Shown here: piece after piece, positions 1 through 13,249 of the stretch
Numbering within the stretch: the first letter of the stretch is position 1
Layout of the letters: the number at the start of each line of letters is the position of its first letter
NCBI GenBank assembly: GCA_037043015.1
Contig: CM073321.1
Span: 29,501,010 to 29,565,009 of the forward strand
Direction: 5' to 3'
Length of the DNA: 64,000 bases
DNA from: Bryum argenteum
Lineage: Eukaryota > Streptophyta > Bryopsida > Bryales > Bryaceae
Notes under the pieces: generated by a model
The model's input: only the letters and a program-made list of their open reading frames with translations
Database searches by the model: none
What the model was told of the DNA's origin: nothing
Made by a program: the position numbers and the translations under genes

Positions 1-3000
1 GACGGACTTCTATCCCTAGTTTTTTCCTAAACAATTAGGCAAGACAAAGGCACCAAACTTCACATTAGGGGTTTTGTAGAGGGTAAGGGCAAAATGGGGC
101 AACCCGACCCCTACTTAGGAATACGTAATCGCTAAAACATCCTAAAAACTCGCCATTTAATATATTGGCGTTCATCAAAAATACCAATTTGGTATAAATT
201 AGAGCAAGAACGGCCGCTTGTGCCAAAACCCCCTTTGAGACCACGGGTATTCCGTGAATCCACAAAATGAGCTAAAAAGTCTAATTAAACCATGGAAACC
301 TGACAATTACGCGCTAAACCTTGCGGGGAATGTATTCCCGCTAGAGTGAACCGTTTCGCGGGTTCACACTTTCCGCCAAGCTGACCCCGCCAAACTAGCC
401 GCCGCCCGTTGCTTTTAATGCAGCCTACCACGTTGCTAAGTGTCCAAATTCCATATGTCCAACAAAAAACCGTGAGGTTGCTAAGTAAGTGCAAATCCAT
501 GTATTTTTTGTAGAAAATATACCCAACATACTTGTTGATTTTGTACGCGATTTAGTGTACATGTACCCCTTCATAATGTTGTATGGCTTTTGATATGAAT
601 TCGGGGATTTTGATATGGATCAAATGATATAATAAATTTGAATTTCAATTCTGAACTGATATGTACTCTATTTTGTAAATTATTCTTTCTCACTATGAAA
701 TCATGTGGCTGCTCCAATCGGCAATCGCCCGATACAGCATTTAATCTCATGGGGTAGGTGTTGGAATTTAGGGTTTGAGGTTTTAAGTTTAGGCTTTAGA
801 TTTTAGGAATTTGGATTTTGGGTTTTGGGTTTTGGATTTAGGGTTTAAAGCTTAGGGTGTAATGGCCTACAACCGATATTTGTTATATTGTTTAAATTAC
901 TTCATCCAAATGTTGAATATCAAACTTGGTTCCATTGTGTATTGATATGATACTATATATGCATTTATATTTGTACTGGTTTTTCTTTGTAACTCTTTTA
1001 TGTAAGCATTTAATAGGTTTAATGCAATATAATTTTGAATGTTTTGGCCTACACCCATTCACATTTGAGCAAATTATATTTAAATCTGATTAAACCCATG
1101 AAGGTTTATTCATGTTTTATAAAGTTTGTCCAAAATTTGTTTATTTGACAAGCTTTTAAATAGTTATTATTGTATTGGAAACAACCATGATTTAAAAATC
1201 TGTCCATATTTAGTTAAGTCTGTGACTATCCCAATGCAAGAAATTTAATATCTATGGCATTGATACTATTGAGGGTTTCATTAGTTTTTGCTTTGTGAAA
1301 CATGGAGCATGTTTTACTATTCCAAGCCCTTGTCTTAAATCAAGAAATTCTTTCTCATGAAATTCATTTTCCAGAAGTCAAATCCTAGAAATGATTGGTA
1401 GTTGGAAGATTTTTGATACAAACATTTGTATTATTTTAGGGGGGTAGTTTATTTTCTCTTGTTTGATGTTGTCTTTTGGAATGGCTACGCCTTAGAGTTT
1501 ACTTTTAGTGGTAGAAACCTTAGCAAGCTTGAAGGTATTTTGAAGATACGACATGAATTTGGGTGCAAAAGGTCTAGTTTTGGACTAATTTTTCTTTGTA
1601 ATCTTTTTAGCAGTTTCCACCATTGCAAGGCTAATATTTGAGTTAAGAATTTTTTGATAATATTTATTTGAGCAAAGGTGCTATTGAGATGAAAGTGAAT
1701 ATCTTTCTAGTCACTAATATTTTGATTGCCATTGACTAGTTGGTACGATTTCTACTCTTGATAGAAAACATTGAAATCTTGTCATTTGTTTTTAGTACTA
1801 ATACGACACAATATCTCGATCTATGAGGCCTCATGACATAAAATATAGTTCACGAGACCTACAACAAGTCTATTACAACTTTGCACACTAGAGATCTTAG
1901 TACCTCATATTCATATTCATCTTATGACATTTCTTTTGAAGATGTGTTTTTTAGCTAAAACTAGACTAAAACATTTGAGAGTTAAGATTTAAAGAGCTTG
2001 TCTTTATGTCATTCATCTACAATATTTTTCACAAACTTGTGTTTTTTTGCTACAGTGGTGCTTGGATTAGATAAACGTTTTCGCACATACAAAAACATTG
2101 ATGTTATGTAAGCGTTGAACATAACGAAACAATGCTTCTTTGCATAATAAAGGGACAAGGATAGCGTTCTTAACTAGATGTTGATCTTGACGAAGTTGAT
2201 CTTATCCAAGTACCATTGTATAATATCCAGGAGCATGTAAAGGTTCATGAAGAACATTGTAATTCAATAATGTAAGGCAAATTAAAATTCCACTTCCCCC
2301 AAACCACTTGAACATATAATAGTCCACCCCTAGATCAGGGTTGTCTTGTGTGACAAACTCGACACAACGTCGAACACGACATATCAGACATACAACCCTT
2401 TGTTTGAGAATATACCATATTCCTAGAATATACTTAGAATATTTTAGAATATACCCACATATTCTTGGATATTTGAGCATATTTCATCCAAATTGTTTAA
2501 GGTACCAAACACTTGACGAACACGACGAACACGATAACTCGACAGACATTGCCCAAAAATTTGTCGAAGAAGACAACCTTGCCTTAGATATGTTTGAAGT
2601 GGTGGTCAAAATTACCACTACAAAAAAGTTGATACGTGTTAAAAGCATTGACTGCAAATCCTTCAATACTAAATATCACACAATATCATGTTGCTACAAC
2701 ACTAATCTTCAAAACATAACATTGAGTGTGAGAGCATGGTGATTTCTTTGAAAGGAGAGAAGGTTATTGGAGTTGGTGTTGATGGTGGCTTGAAGAAAAA
2801 CGCAAGGAACAATACTAAACATTGCTTGCAAGGTTAGCTCAAATCAACCCCTAAAGGCCCGAGGGGTTTGAAGAAAAACTTAGATGTGCTACAAAATATG
2901 AATTTTACAACCCTTATGATTTAGCGCTTCAAAAATGGTATACGGACCTTAAACCCTAAATTAGATCCCTACAGTCAAATTCCTAGAATAGTTCATATCT

Positions 3001-3880
3001 ATTTTAATATTAATAAAAAAGAGAAAAACAATGAAATGCACTTCCTATTATTAGTTATTAGAAATTGTTCTAACTGGCTAAAATCACTTGCTATATGATA
3101 AAATGGAGAGTGGCCACTAGTAACTTATGAGGCCACTAGTTTCCCAAACCAAAATAGTAAGTTTTCTTTCGCTAAAAAGTCCTTGCCCTATTTGTGTTTG
3201 ATGACTTATTGTGAACGATCTATGAATCCAAACGAGGTTCAATTCATTGGATGTTGTTCCTAACTCAACAAACTTCTGGGAAGTTAACAAAGATTCCAAA
3301 AAATAACGGTTTTACAGCTCCTCAAAATTCGGGATCAACCATAAAATGGTTGATTGGGCTCTTAGGGGTTAAACACTAATCTCCAAAGAGTTCAGAATTA
3401 GTGTTTTTGGTAACTTTAGTTGAATAAGTTTAATCATTATATACCACTAATCAACAACTTCTGATAGATGGGGTAATATAGGATGGGGAAATATAGGACA
3501 TGGCATGCTTGTTTTAGCTAATCTCAACTGTTTTAATAGTACTCTTACATGTAAGACGATACGAGATATTTTGAGCATCGGAAGAAAATGCTGAACTTTG
3601 TAAGTATGTAATATCTTCGAGCGATGAACCAGGCTCGATCCATCGCTCCTCCATCAACTATAACGCACTATTGGTGCACCTGCTAGTCAAAGCTTCAACA
3701 AGTTAGTTCAACAACGGTGCACGCCTTTACATACTCTCGCTTCATTCTGACAACAATCTACGGACTTAAGATCCAGCCAGAAATGGCTGATGTAAGTCAG
3801 GTACGAAAACAAGAGCCCTCGAAAATGTCTTCTCCGCCGAGCTACATCGTAAAGAAAAGTAATACGATATTTGTACCGTG
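1..3880. other. AT-rich intergenic region, no gene recognised
   Basis: No reading frame here is long, conserved-looking or splice-bounded enough to call. Around 769-870 there is a run of degenerate TTTAGGG-like heptamers, too irregular to be telomeric. A 12-bp perfect palindrome (ATGAGGCCTCAT) lies at about 1823-1834. At 2,400-2,490 an AGAATAT-type motif recurs several times. The longest frame (2341-2742, plus) lacks a proper ATG at its head and resembles no family I know. Confidence 0.6.
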
Positions 3881-3910
3881 ACTATATTCTATACTGGCTT
3901 CAGAGGTTCT

Positions 3911-6900
3911 TTAAATGCGAATTACTTTAACGTGCAAGCGTTTATGAAGAGGCTCCAGTTGACTACTTGAAACTGTACTTGAAAAACATATATCGGTGAA
4001 AGTGCCTCCAGACATCCCTCTTGCAATATATCCGGGATTTATACAAACACTTGTGACTTTATCTGCTTCTTCGAGCAATGTGTCGTCATCACCAGATTGT
4101 ACATCCACCGGTAAGGTCACAACCTGAGAAGCAACGAACAGTAATCTGTTATCATCGCAAAGATGCACCTAGGCAAGAAATAAGCTAAAGCAATCTTCAC
4201 AACCTTCTTATGAAGGCATGGGAACCACAGAAAATGAAGGGTCGACCCAATAAGAATATGAATGATATACCTTGACAAATGGTGCAAGATTGGAGGACAG
4301 TAACAAAATATCTGGCGACCATGGTAGATCCAGCAATCCAGGAGCAACTGTCAAATCAAGCGGGATACTCTGTGCTGGTGGAAATAGTGGGTAAAAACTG
4401 CATCCACTCCAACATGAATATATGAATATACACTCACTCCAAAACACATCTCTGTAACGAACTTGTTTGTGTAGTTGGTAACAATCAGCTAACGAGAGTA
4501 CACCTTTTTGTGTCGTGCAATTCCAACCATCCAGACACAAGGTCGACAACAATAGCCTGCCAAAAACGCCTGGATATACCTGCGTTGTGCGAGGAGGTGT
4601 GAAGCAATGCGAGTCATTCGATCGCTCGAACCCCCTTGAGGTACTCGAGATACCTCTTCGCTGCTTAAGTGTCGCAAGATGTCAGTAGTACAGAATCCTG
4701 CAGTTACCTGCGACCAGTCAATCATAAGCCCGTATGTCAAACATAGCGAACAACAACAACAGTCACCGATTCTGAGGCCCTCAAGAGAAGTCAATGAGTG
4801 CGAGCACAACATGCCATCACAGCTATAACCAGGCAATATATCTGGAGCACCGTCAGCGTTGAGATAGTAGAAAATTACTAAAACTGACAACAAGTGAGTA
4901 ACACCAACTAAGGCTCTTGAGAAGTAAAATTGGGTGTACATCCACTTGAGGGCCTATCAAGCATACCTCATTAACTTTCAGAATGCCTGGATTCGGCAGT
5001 AGAAATATCTGCACAGATGTAAGAGGATGTCCTTAAGGGTCAGAAGAGAACGAACCGACTATCTTCTGCTCATCTTAAAAAGGACTTTTTGGGGTCTAAG
5101 AGTAACACGTATCAGACGATAAACCAAACCTACTGCTCAGTTCAGACCCAAGTTAGGGGTGACCTCTTACCTGGTGGTTTGGGTCCTCAAAATCATTAGC
5201 ATCAAGTGGAGGCTGTAGAGAAAAGAAAACCAATATGCCGTTCAATAAGTTAATAAATATAAAAGTTGATGACATGAGGTTCTGTTGCAGATCCAAAGGC
5301 TGCAACTAACAACTTGAACATTACATGGAGATGTTGCGATTGTGATTCTTGTGATGCACAAAGGATGGAGGATAACAACTGAAAGGGCACAAAGCTTTCG
5401 TGCAAGCACTGGAAAGCGATCAAATCTCACCTGCAACTGGTAAGCGATCAGATCCAAGCACTGATTACATGGAACTGGTAAGCGATCAAAGCTTACCTGG
5501 GGAAAAATTAGATCGTGATGAGCGTCACGATGAGACGGAATCAGAACAACACGACAACCCTCGCCCATATCATCACAATATTCCTCCACCTGCTCAACAA
5601 CGCATAGCCGATTGCCAAAAACTGTAGAGAATGGTATTGTGTTCCCGTTAAGACGAAGGATCACACAAATTCAGGAGGAAAGGCAGACAGCCAACCCAAT
5701 AAGACTAATGATTAAGAAGGCAATACTTTCCGACAAAGAGAAGTCCCTCCTCATAGGCTAGTTCTTCTGCCAACAAAGCGTGCAGTTGACATACCCGCAT
5801 CCTGATCTCTTCGTGAAATATGTGGGATAACAATCTGCTAACAGCCCCCTGCTTGATCTGGGAATGCTCCGAATCAACAAACGGTCCCATCTACATGCGG
5901 CACAATGCGCCAATCAACCATTGTAACTTCAACAAGTAGTGGTCAATGAAGAGAGGAAAATATAAAACCAGAAAAGAAACGATACCAGTATCAGAAGGTT
6001 CGGCCGGACTTTTCTTGCATATGCAAACAGTTCAACAAGTGGCTCATAATTAAGGTTTTCACTGGTTGTAAACGGTCCCGCTGCAGCCACCTGTTTAACG
6101 AATAAGGATAAATACTGGACAAAAATTTACATTCCATTGCAGCAAACACTGTCACAATTCAATATGAGTGTGGCCATGAATCTGAAAGTATGTAACTCAA
6201 GGTACGACGTGCAAACGTACAATGCGTGTGAACTGGGGTGATTCAGGAATACTGGGTTCTTGACTAGATATTCGACGTTTCGCGGCGGGTTTGTCAGATT
6301 CGAGAGAACTCGACGAAGGAAGAGCGATGGAATCAAAAATGCGTGTAGCCATGAGACAAAATCCACTCGGATTTTGACCCTCCACGCCTACTACCTGACA
6401 AACACGAGTGAGCAACAACAAACGTGTCGACGTTTCTTTCTCGCATAGAAGGTGGAGACTAGTGACATCAAATCTGGGCAGATCTTTAGCTATGGGCATG
6501 ACACGAAAGTACTAGACAATAGTGGATCAATGAGCTGTCACCGAACATCTTGAAAATCTTGCTGAGTGAAAGCAGGTTACCTGGCCAGGAAAAAAAGAAA
6601 ATCTACGTATATTACGGAGATCAAGGCGTACACGTTGTCCATTCAGGTCCTTCACACTGCACGATGTCAGACACACTTCGTTGAACTCAGTAAAATAAAA
6701 TGGCGGAGACCATGTAGAACATACTCACAATGAATTCAGGAATTAAATACGGGTATAAAGGAGCATAAAGTCAAAATCACAGACCACCAGTGCGAAGTTC
6801 ATGCTTCGAGATCAGCATACTCACCCGCCTTCCAAAAGAACAGAATTGTAATTGAGACGACCTTCTCCTTCACAACAAAGTCTACCCACCACTGTAACTT

Positions 6901-8821
6901 TCTCCTGCACAAAAAAACTAGAACTTCTTAAGAGACATGACACCTACTGAATTTTGAACCATTGCCCCTTCCCTCTAGACTTAAAATCAAACTTTTACGG
7001 TAAGGCTGAAGTAGCTGATTGAATGCAAGAAACTCACCTGGGAGGCAAGGGCCACATGAGTATCCACCTTCCGATGCAATCTATCCTCTAGCACCTTAGC
7101 AAAATTTTGTATCCGCCTATCGACAGCGCCAGACTAATACTCCAGTCCCCAAGACCACCATCAGATTTTCTACAGTCTACTGAACTGAAAAGAAAGCTAA
7201 GAAGTTGTGATCGATAATTGGTCTGCAAACGTACATGCTGGGATAATATACCGACAAGTGGCAGTACGTGTGACACATAAGTAAAGTTTGTGACCAAGCA
7301 GAACGTAAAGTACGCGGACGTGATAAGCCTTCCGGCACATAGAGACGGGGAGCAGAGAAACTTGTAGAACAAAGATCCGGCCATCCTAAACAAACATATT
7401 GCAGAGTACAGTGTTGGAACCTACTTTATTCTCGATCTGGTCAAACATGTATCGAGTTCCTGACTCAGGGCCACTTCCAAGGATACCGAGCTCACAACGA
7501 CGAACTGGCTTCAGGCGTTTCAATACATCATCGCAACCAGTGATAGCGACGGCCTCCTCACTTGACGCAAGAGAAAGATGGTCATTAAAAGTGAACTGCA
7601 CACTGAACTTGTTTGCACGGCGCGCAAAAGGAGTATTTGATGATTTCAAAGCAACATCGGCTGGAGAGAGTAAAGAGAAGCAACGATATATGGTGGCTAA
7701 AGGAGGGGGTGTCAGCTCATCGGGGTCGATGTGAGATGCTGGAGTTGATTCTTTTTTTGAAGGAGTTCGCTGCAGAGGTTTCTCATCCCATTCAAATTCT
7801 TCCTTGTCAATAAGCAGCCTAGTTTCACAAAGCAAAGATAAATCCTACAACGTCAGATAAAAACGATACTCAATTAGCAATACCGACTTTGCCATCAAAA
7901 CCTTAATGCTGAGGGGAAATACCTGGATTGAAAGTAGTGAACTTGACGGTTTCGTATCAAAAAGGGAATGCAGAGCACTTACAGGTTTAAGTCATTTTTG
8001 GTGTAGAAATGATAACCAGTTTGCTTCATTCGGAAAAGTTCCACTCTCTCCTTCTCCAAAAACTGCTTAAAACCATCCAGGTCTCTCTTCAACACTTGCA
8101 CTCCGTCAATTTGACTGAACCACAAGCAAAAAGACCAACAGTTACTTCTGACCCCTCTTCATCGAAGCTTTTCATGGCAGAGCTGCTGGATTAAGAGCCA
8201 TGAACTATTCTGCAAGATTATCTGCTCCACCAAAAGGCTACGACATTCAGCTATTTCACTCAGAAAACTAAACGAACGGAGAAACTTCAGGAGGAGAAAC
8301 GAAAAGCTCAGAATTCCGCCTACACAACTAACCAAAGATTTAATCTTCAAGAAGTCACTCACTACAGCTCTCTCTTAACCCGATTACAGAGACCGGATTC
8401 CTGACTAATTACATCGTGTCAAGTGGTACGTTGATACAATTCTACAAGGCTCATGAACCCCTGTACTTAGGTCTCCTGCACCTAGCCGATCAAGAAAAAC
8501 GAAACACTGACGTGTTCAGATGATAAAGCTCCCATTTAGAGACAAATCCTTCCGGCTCAAGCCCAACCTCCGCGCACAGCGACGCACCTGAGAACCACCA
8601 ACCCTCACGGCAATCAGAATCCTCTACCACAACGAGGAAAACTATTCAACAGTGAATATAAACACAAGTACTTTCATACCAATTGACAACAATGGATATT
8701 CATAACCGTGTTCAACAACACGACCAAAAGACGTACATTTTTCGGCGGTTTCGTCATCCTCGATAGCGAAACTAATATTTGAAAATTCCTCTCGTAAGGC
8801 AAAAACTCTTTGCTCTCCCAT
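3911..8821 (-). CDS. POLA2: DNA polymerase alpha subunit B (primase-polymerase complex), about 17 exons
   Basis: This is the non-catalytic B subunit of the nuclear DNA polymerase alpha-primase complex, which lays down RNA-DNA primers for replication. Exons that I can join in phase (minus strand): 8821-8680, 8587-8512, 8114-7983, an uncertain tiny exon near 7941-7923, 7844-7425, 7133-7038, 6904-6825, 6656-6581, 6394-6221, 6090-5986, 5890-5795, 5589-5497, 5212-5171, 5008-4967, 4707-4580, 4397-4271, and 4123 (or 4168) to 3911. The ATG at 8821 opens MGEQRVFALREEF. Family landmarks in order: KWELYHLN in the N-terminal helical domain, an OB-fold ending in FFPGQ, then the inactive calcineurin-like phosphoesterase with GPFVDSEH, LIPSHRDAHHD, LLAQRSFYPLFPP, SPDILLLSS, CINPG and GGTF, ending VKVIRI as in animal and plant homologues. 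The model gives about 686 aa, close to family length. Introns are short and GT-AG. No break was seen; only the 7.9-kb junction and the last acceptor are unresolved. Confidence 0.93.
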
Positions 8822-10139
8822 GATACAAAAATGTACCTATCGAGAGACGGACCAATCGCAAGGAAACAGAATATCAATCCACCACTTTCCGTCCCTGACC
8901 TGACCTGCAAAATGGAAGAATATGATGGAAAGTGGAGATCACTTGAGTAGCGGTAATCATCCTACTTTGAGAAGCCAACACGAGCCCTACTGTACCTTGT
9001 TACTAACCCACCCATGGGGGCGCCCTGAACTGAAAACAATAACTGATTTCATCAATTCAGTCACCCTGAATCGTGAGGGCGGAGGAGGAGCCCCACCCAT
9101 GACCTCATGATTGAGTTTAGGGTGGGTGAAAAAGCATGGTTGAAGTAAAATTTTGAATACGGTAAAATTCGTACATGAACCGTGTGTACATGACCACATC
9201 ATGTTAGAATATATAACGGTTTATGGTTTGGTTATATTATAACATGATTTTTTATATTTTTTTATCTCATGCGAGATTCAATGATTTCCTATAAGGATGC
9301 CCGAATTTTATTGAAATTTAATGAAGGGTCTATAATATTTTCTAAGAATTGGCATTTCAATTTGGCATGCATACAAGATAATTATTCGTCCATTCATAGT
9401 TGAAAATCAAAACAACAAGAAGACATTATTGGGACATATTATTCAAGATAATCTCAACTTTTGAGGATTATTAGTCCATTTGGGATAAAATCCCATCTGC
9501 CAAACAAGTAGTAATGTGAAAATCAAAAAATGGCTAGGGAGTCGACCGTACTGTGTGACCACCCAAACTTGTAATAGACTTGTTGAAGGTCATGTGGACC
9601 AAAAATTGACTACTAAGACCTCATAGATTGCAACATTTTAACATATTAGTGCTCAAAACAAGGTCCAAAATTCCATCATTTTCACTTTGAAGTGAAAATA
9701 CTACCAAGTACCAAGATGAAATTTGCAACCAAAAATCACAAAGTAGAAATTTTTTTATCTTAATCTCAAGAACACTTATGTACCAAAGAAATTTATCAAC
9801 AAAATATTTTGGCTCAAGTATTAACTTTCGAACGGTGAAAAGTGCCCTAAAATTTAGAAAGGAAAAATAGTACAAGACCACACCTTTTGCACACAAATCC
9901 ATGCCATATGTTTGAGATATCTTTGATTAGGCTAGAGCTCTACCATTAAAACTAGACTGTACTTGGACTCCATCCCAAAAAATTTAATCATGTAATAACA
10001 CACCATCACATTAATATGTACAACTCCTTAGATAGGCAAATATTTATAAAGATTAGTTTTGTTGTTTATTCAAAAATACAATGACGTCTTTATTAAATAT
10101 AATTTCAATGATAAAAGATGATATATCATAAAAGTAAAA
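8822..10139. other. Intergenic region upstream of POLA2
   Basis: The first few hundred bases should hold the POLA2 promoter and 5' leader, but I see no clear TATA box. From about 9,210 the sequence becomes strongly AT-rich with no coding signal. Direct and inverted ACCCACCC/GGGTGGGT motifs flank 9,006-9,125 without forming a convincing element. Confidence 0.5.
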
Positions 10140-10144
10140 GGGTT

Positions 10145-11229
10145 TATCTAGGTTCTTGGAGGTTCCCCTGGTTCTCGAGGAGAAGTAAGAAATTCCATCT
10201 CAAGTCAACACGATGGTGCTGCTTCACACAATAGCAATATTCAAGCCCGTTCTCGCTTGATGCAAGTGAGTTTCCATGTCCTTCTGCATAGTATCAAATA
10301 AGCTTAATATTAGTTGAGCAGAAGTGAATTTCGATAGTCTCTGCAACTCCTTCCGTCTAGCTCTGATTGGTTCTGTATATTTGTGATGGTACCTTTGATC
10401 GTCCCTGTCAACATCAATGGACAGACTCTGCGCGTGATTATCAGGCGTTCTGAAATAGAAACGAATAGGACAATTGGTTGGTTAATTGAAGAGATTATTC
10501 GTCTGTACACTTGTGATAACTCAGCACATAATTTTATTCTGAGAATAAAACTCAACATTTGCCCAAATGGAGAGGGCAGGAGCTATTTTAGTTTTGTATC
10601 AGTAATGGATACAAATTTCATTCTGATTTTCAAATTGATCAAAAGACTGAGCTCTAGTGTATGAAAAGAAAAGATGTTGCATTAGTGCTACTTCATAGTG
10701 TACTTCATTGCATTAACATAACGTTCTTGTGAGTTGCTACAGAACCTTTCGGTCTCCTTTTATTCCACTCCTCTAACGGCAAAATGTTCCAGTTTCTTCT
10801 ATCACCTTCATCTGAAAAGTTACACTTGCACACGCTTTACCTCAGACACCTCTCAGCGTATCGTTGTGCTACAAGTACTTGGGGATGTAGTTCTCAATCA
10901 ACGATGCACGCAGAAGCAGGTAATGTGGGGTGACTATGACGATCGGCTTGATCACTGCGATTGAATTTAGTCGCGAACTTATATAGCGATTGTGTAATTT
11001 AAAACTAGATGCTTTCAAGTGCCCCGGCATTCACCTTCCTTTCAGTGTAGGTTACGCAGTAATCTAGTGACGTGCTTAACAAGCTCTAATCGATCCAAAT
11101 GGCTTCCATGATGTTGACATTTGTGATTAACAGAATGCTAATGGAGTCTGGAATATATTCGGAGGCAAGCTAGCGTGGGGACCCAAGGCTATTGTGAGAG
11201 ATGACCCAATAACACACCATCACATTAAG
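10145..11229 (+). CDS. Possible multi-exon gene of unknown function (partial)
   Basis: Three segments look like exons. The first, about 10,150-10,266, follows TTTATCTAG and encodes Ser/Gly-rich GGSPGSRGEVRNS. The second, from about 10,359 after CCGTCTAG, encodes VPVNINGQTLRVIIRRSE and then TIGWLIEEIIRLY, a pattern like a ubiquitin-like or Ras-binding beta-grasp fold followed by a helix. The third, about 11,134-11,229, begins after TTAACAG, encodes NGVWNIFGGKLAWGPKAIV and ends HHHIK before GTGAAT. Their splice-like borders and non-repetitive amino acid composition suggest a real gene or a recently dead one. I cannot name the family or join the exons with confidence; intervening segments at 10.7-10.97 kb and 11.23-11.52 kb may contribute. 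Confidence 0.35.
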
Positions 11230-11529
11230 GTGAATGCACCGTGATTTTTCGGCTATTCCAATTCTATTCCAATTCTGTCTCCTGATGTCCTTATGGCGTG
11301 AAGTATCTTCTAACACCAGTATCCTTGAGGTTCGCATTATTATGCTAACGTCAAGCTGTCAAGGTGGGAATGGTTCTGAGTTTTGTAGAATGTTGACAGA
11401 GGATCATGCTCTGGTCCATCTCCTCTGTAAAATATTATGTGAATACCAACTAGGTCCATCCCCATTCGGACATAAAGCGCTTGTGTCTGGATTGTCATGT
11501 GTCTCACGCTTCTTCGATTTATAGTAGTA

Positions 11530-12740
11530 TCCAGAGCAGACTAAACAGCAACAGCAAGAAACAGCAAGAGGAGCTCTGAAACTACATCATATTACAAGAT
11601 CAGCAAGAAGAGTCTTCATCTACACGCGTACACGGATCTGAATCAATTGAGCAGCGAGACAAATCACCAAATGCTCTGTTGAGTAATTTCAATTTCTAAT
11701 GATCAGCAAGCAAATAACATCGAAAGAATTCTACTGCATTACTCTACAAAGTCAGCAATAGGGGTCATCATGTACAAGGATCTGCGATTTGAGCACCCAG
11801 AAAATCCAACGAATGGTTTTTGACCAGAACAGAAACAGCAGGACGAATCTTAGAATAGAAGTTGAAAATGAGTTGCAGTTGATAGTGAGCAGGTTCAAGT
11901 ATACGAACGATCCAGCTGCACCTTGCTCCATAAACATCGACCAGCTTGACAGGAAAAAACCAAGCTCCGTCGTTTCCTCCAAAGAAATTTGGGTTTTGTC
12001 GTATTTGGTTTTCAGGTTCGCCTTCTTCCCTGCAAAAAGGCTCGCTTTTGCAGGTTGAACTGGAAAAAAAGGATGAATACTAGTTCAATTCAGGGGATTT
12101 GCCGGCTGGTGGGGGATTTCCGCCCTGAACTGATATCAAGAAGGCAGTGACGGTGGACAGCTGACAACAGTGAGAACATTAGACATCAAATTAGACGAAC
12201 GATAATGCCATAACGGCAATAATACAATGATAAAGAAGTCAAGGAATGTAGTGATAGAATATGAAAAGCTTTATAGAACAAATATAAGAAATGTGACCAA
12301 AAAGGGGAATATGATCGACCACTATGGTTTGAGAAGAATAAAGTATTAACAAAGTAAACATCCTCGGAATATACGAGGAAGTCACGAGTCATATAATACA
12401 TAATATACAGAACTAGAAATAAATCCTAGTCATCTAGAAATGCCGTTTGACTAGATCACCAAATGTGATGATTCCAAAAACTATACACCCATGCTAAGAA
12501 TATGTACTAAGTTGGGATTCTTAATAAGATATCAGGAGGTATATCGGCCAGAAGCCGACAACTAGAGCATGGGGTAGTTGCTCCAGAATCTAGAAAATCT
12601 CCTATGCAATAAATAAAAGGCTGAAGGGTATTTAATCCATGAATACTCCATTAAACAGCTCTATTCCGGTATGCTTCGTAGAGCAGATGAGTTGGTAGCA
12701 TACGGTGGAGCTCGTGATTTACACGCTGCAAAATAAACTG
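11530..12740. other. No gene recognised
   Basis: Mixed-composition DNA without a convincing coding frame. Several short overlapping open frames exist on both strands but none has splice-site support or recognisable composition. Confidence 0.5.
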
Positions 12741-12749
12741 AAGAACAAA

Positions 12750-13236
12750 TTATTTAGAGTTGTAGGGGTTCCAAAGAAGAGGTTGCAAAACCTTCTGCAA
12801 GTAAGGCTTACCTTCAACTTCTTTCCACAATGCAAAGTGCAGGTTGTTGAGTAAAACGCATTGAACGGATTGTTCATTACGTTCTTGTAGGCAAGTCATC
12901 AATGAGAAGAATGTTATTCTCATGGCCCCACGTGCATCCAACTTAGGATTTCGACTCAAGAGGTGAGCAACGGACTTCAAGAAGAATAGCTGATCAGGAT
13001 TTAATGGGTCCAGAGAAGCACTCTGGAAGCCGTAATACTAATCTTATAACAAGCACTGCTCAGGGAGGCGAGGAACTTTGCTCCGAATAAAGTCAATCCT
13101 TGGAGAAAGATTTTTTTTCATGACCAACGACTAAAAAGAAATATTAAACTCCGCATTAAGGCAGAAGTTCATGAACTCCATAAGTCTAGGCGTAGCTCTC
13201 AACTCCTCCTTCTTCATGGACCCTCCACCAAATACA
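12750..13236 (-). pseudogene. Possible coding remnant, unknown family
   Basis: Reading the minus strand from about 13,236, a frame encodes SMKKEELRATPRLMEFMNF, then meets stops, then resumes in the same sense with FFLKSVAHLLSRNPKLDARG and FSLMTCLQERNEQSVQC and ends near 12,750. The helical, non-repetitive composition and the stops suggest an eroded gene or transposon ORF. I do not recognise the family. Confidence 0.25.
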
Positions 13237-13249
13237 ATTCTCCAAGGAA

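Noticed and set aside
769-870. Telomere-like TTTAGGG phrases
   Set aside because: Units are irregular and mixed with other heptamers; too degenerate to be an interstitial telomeric array.
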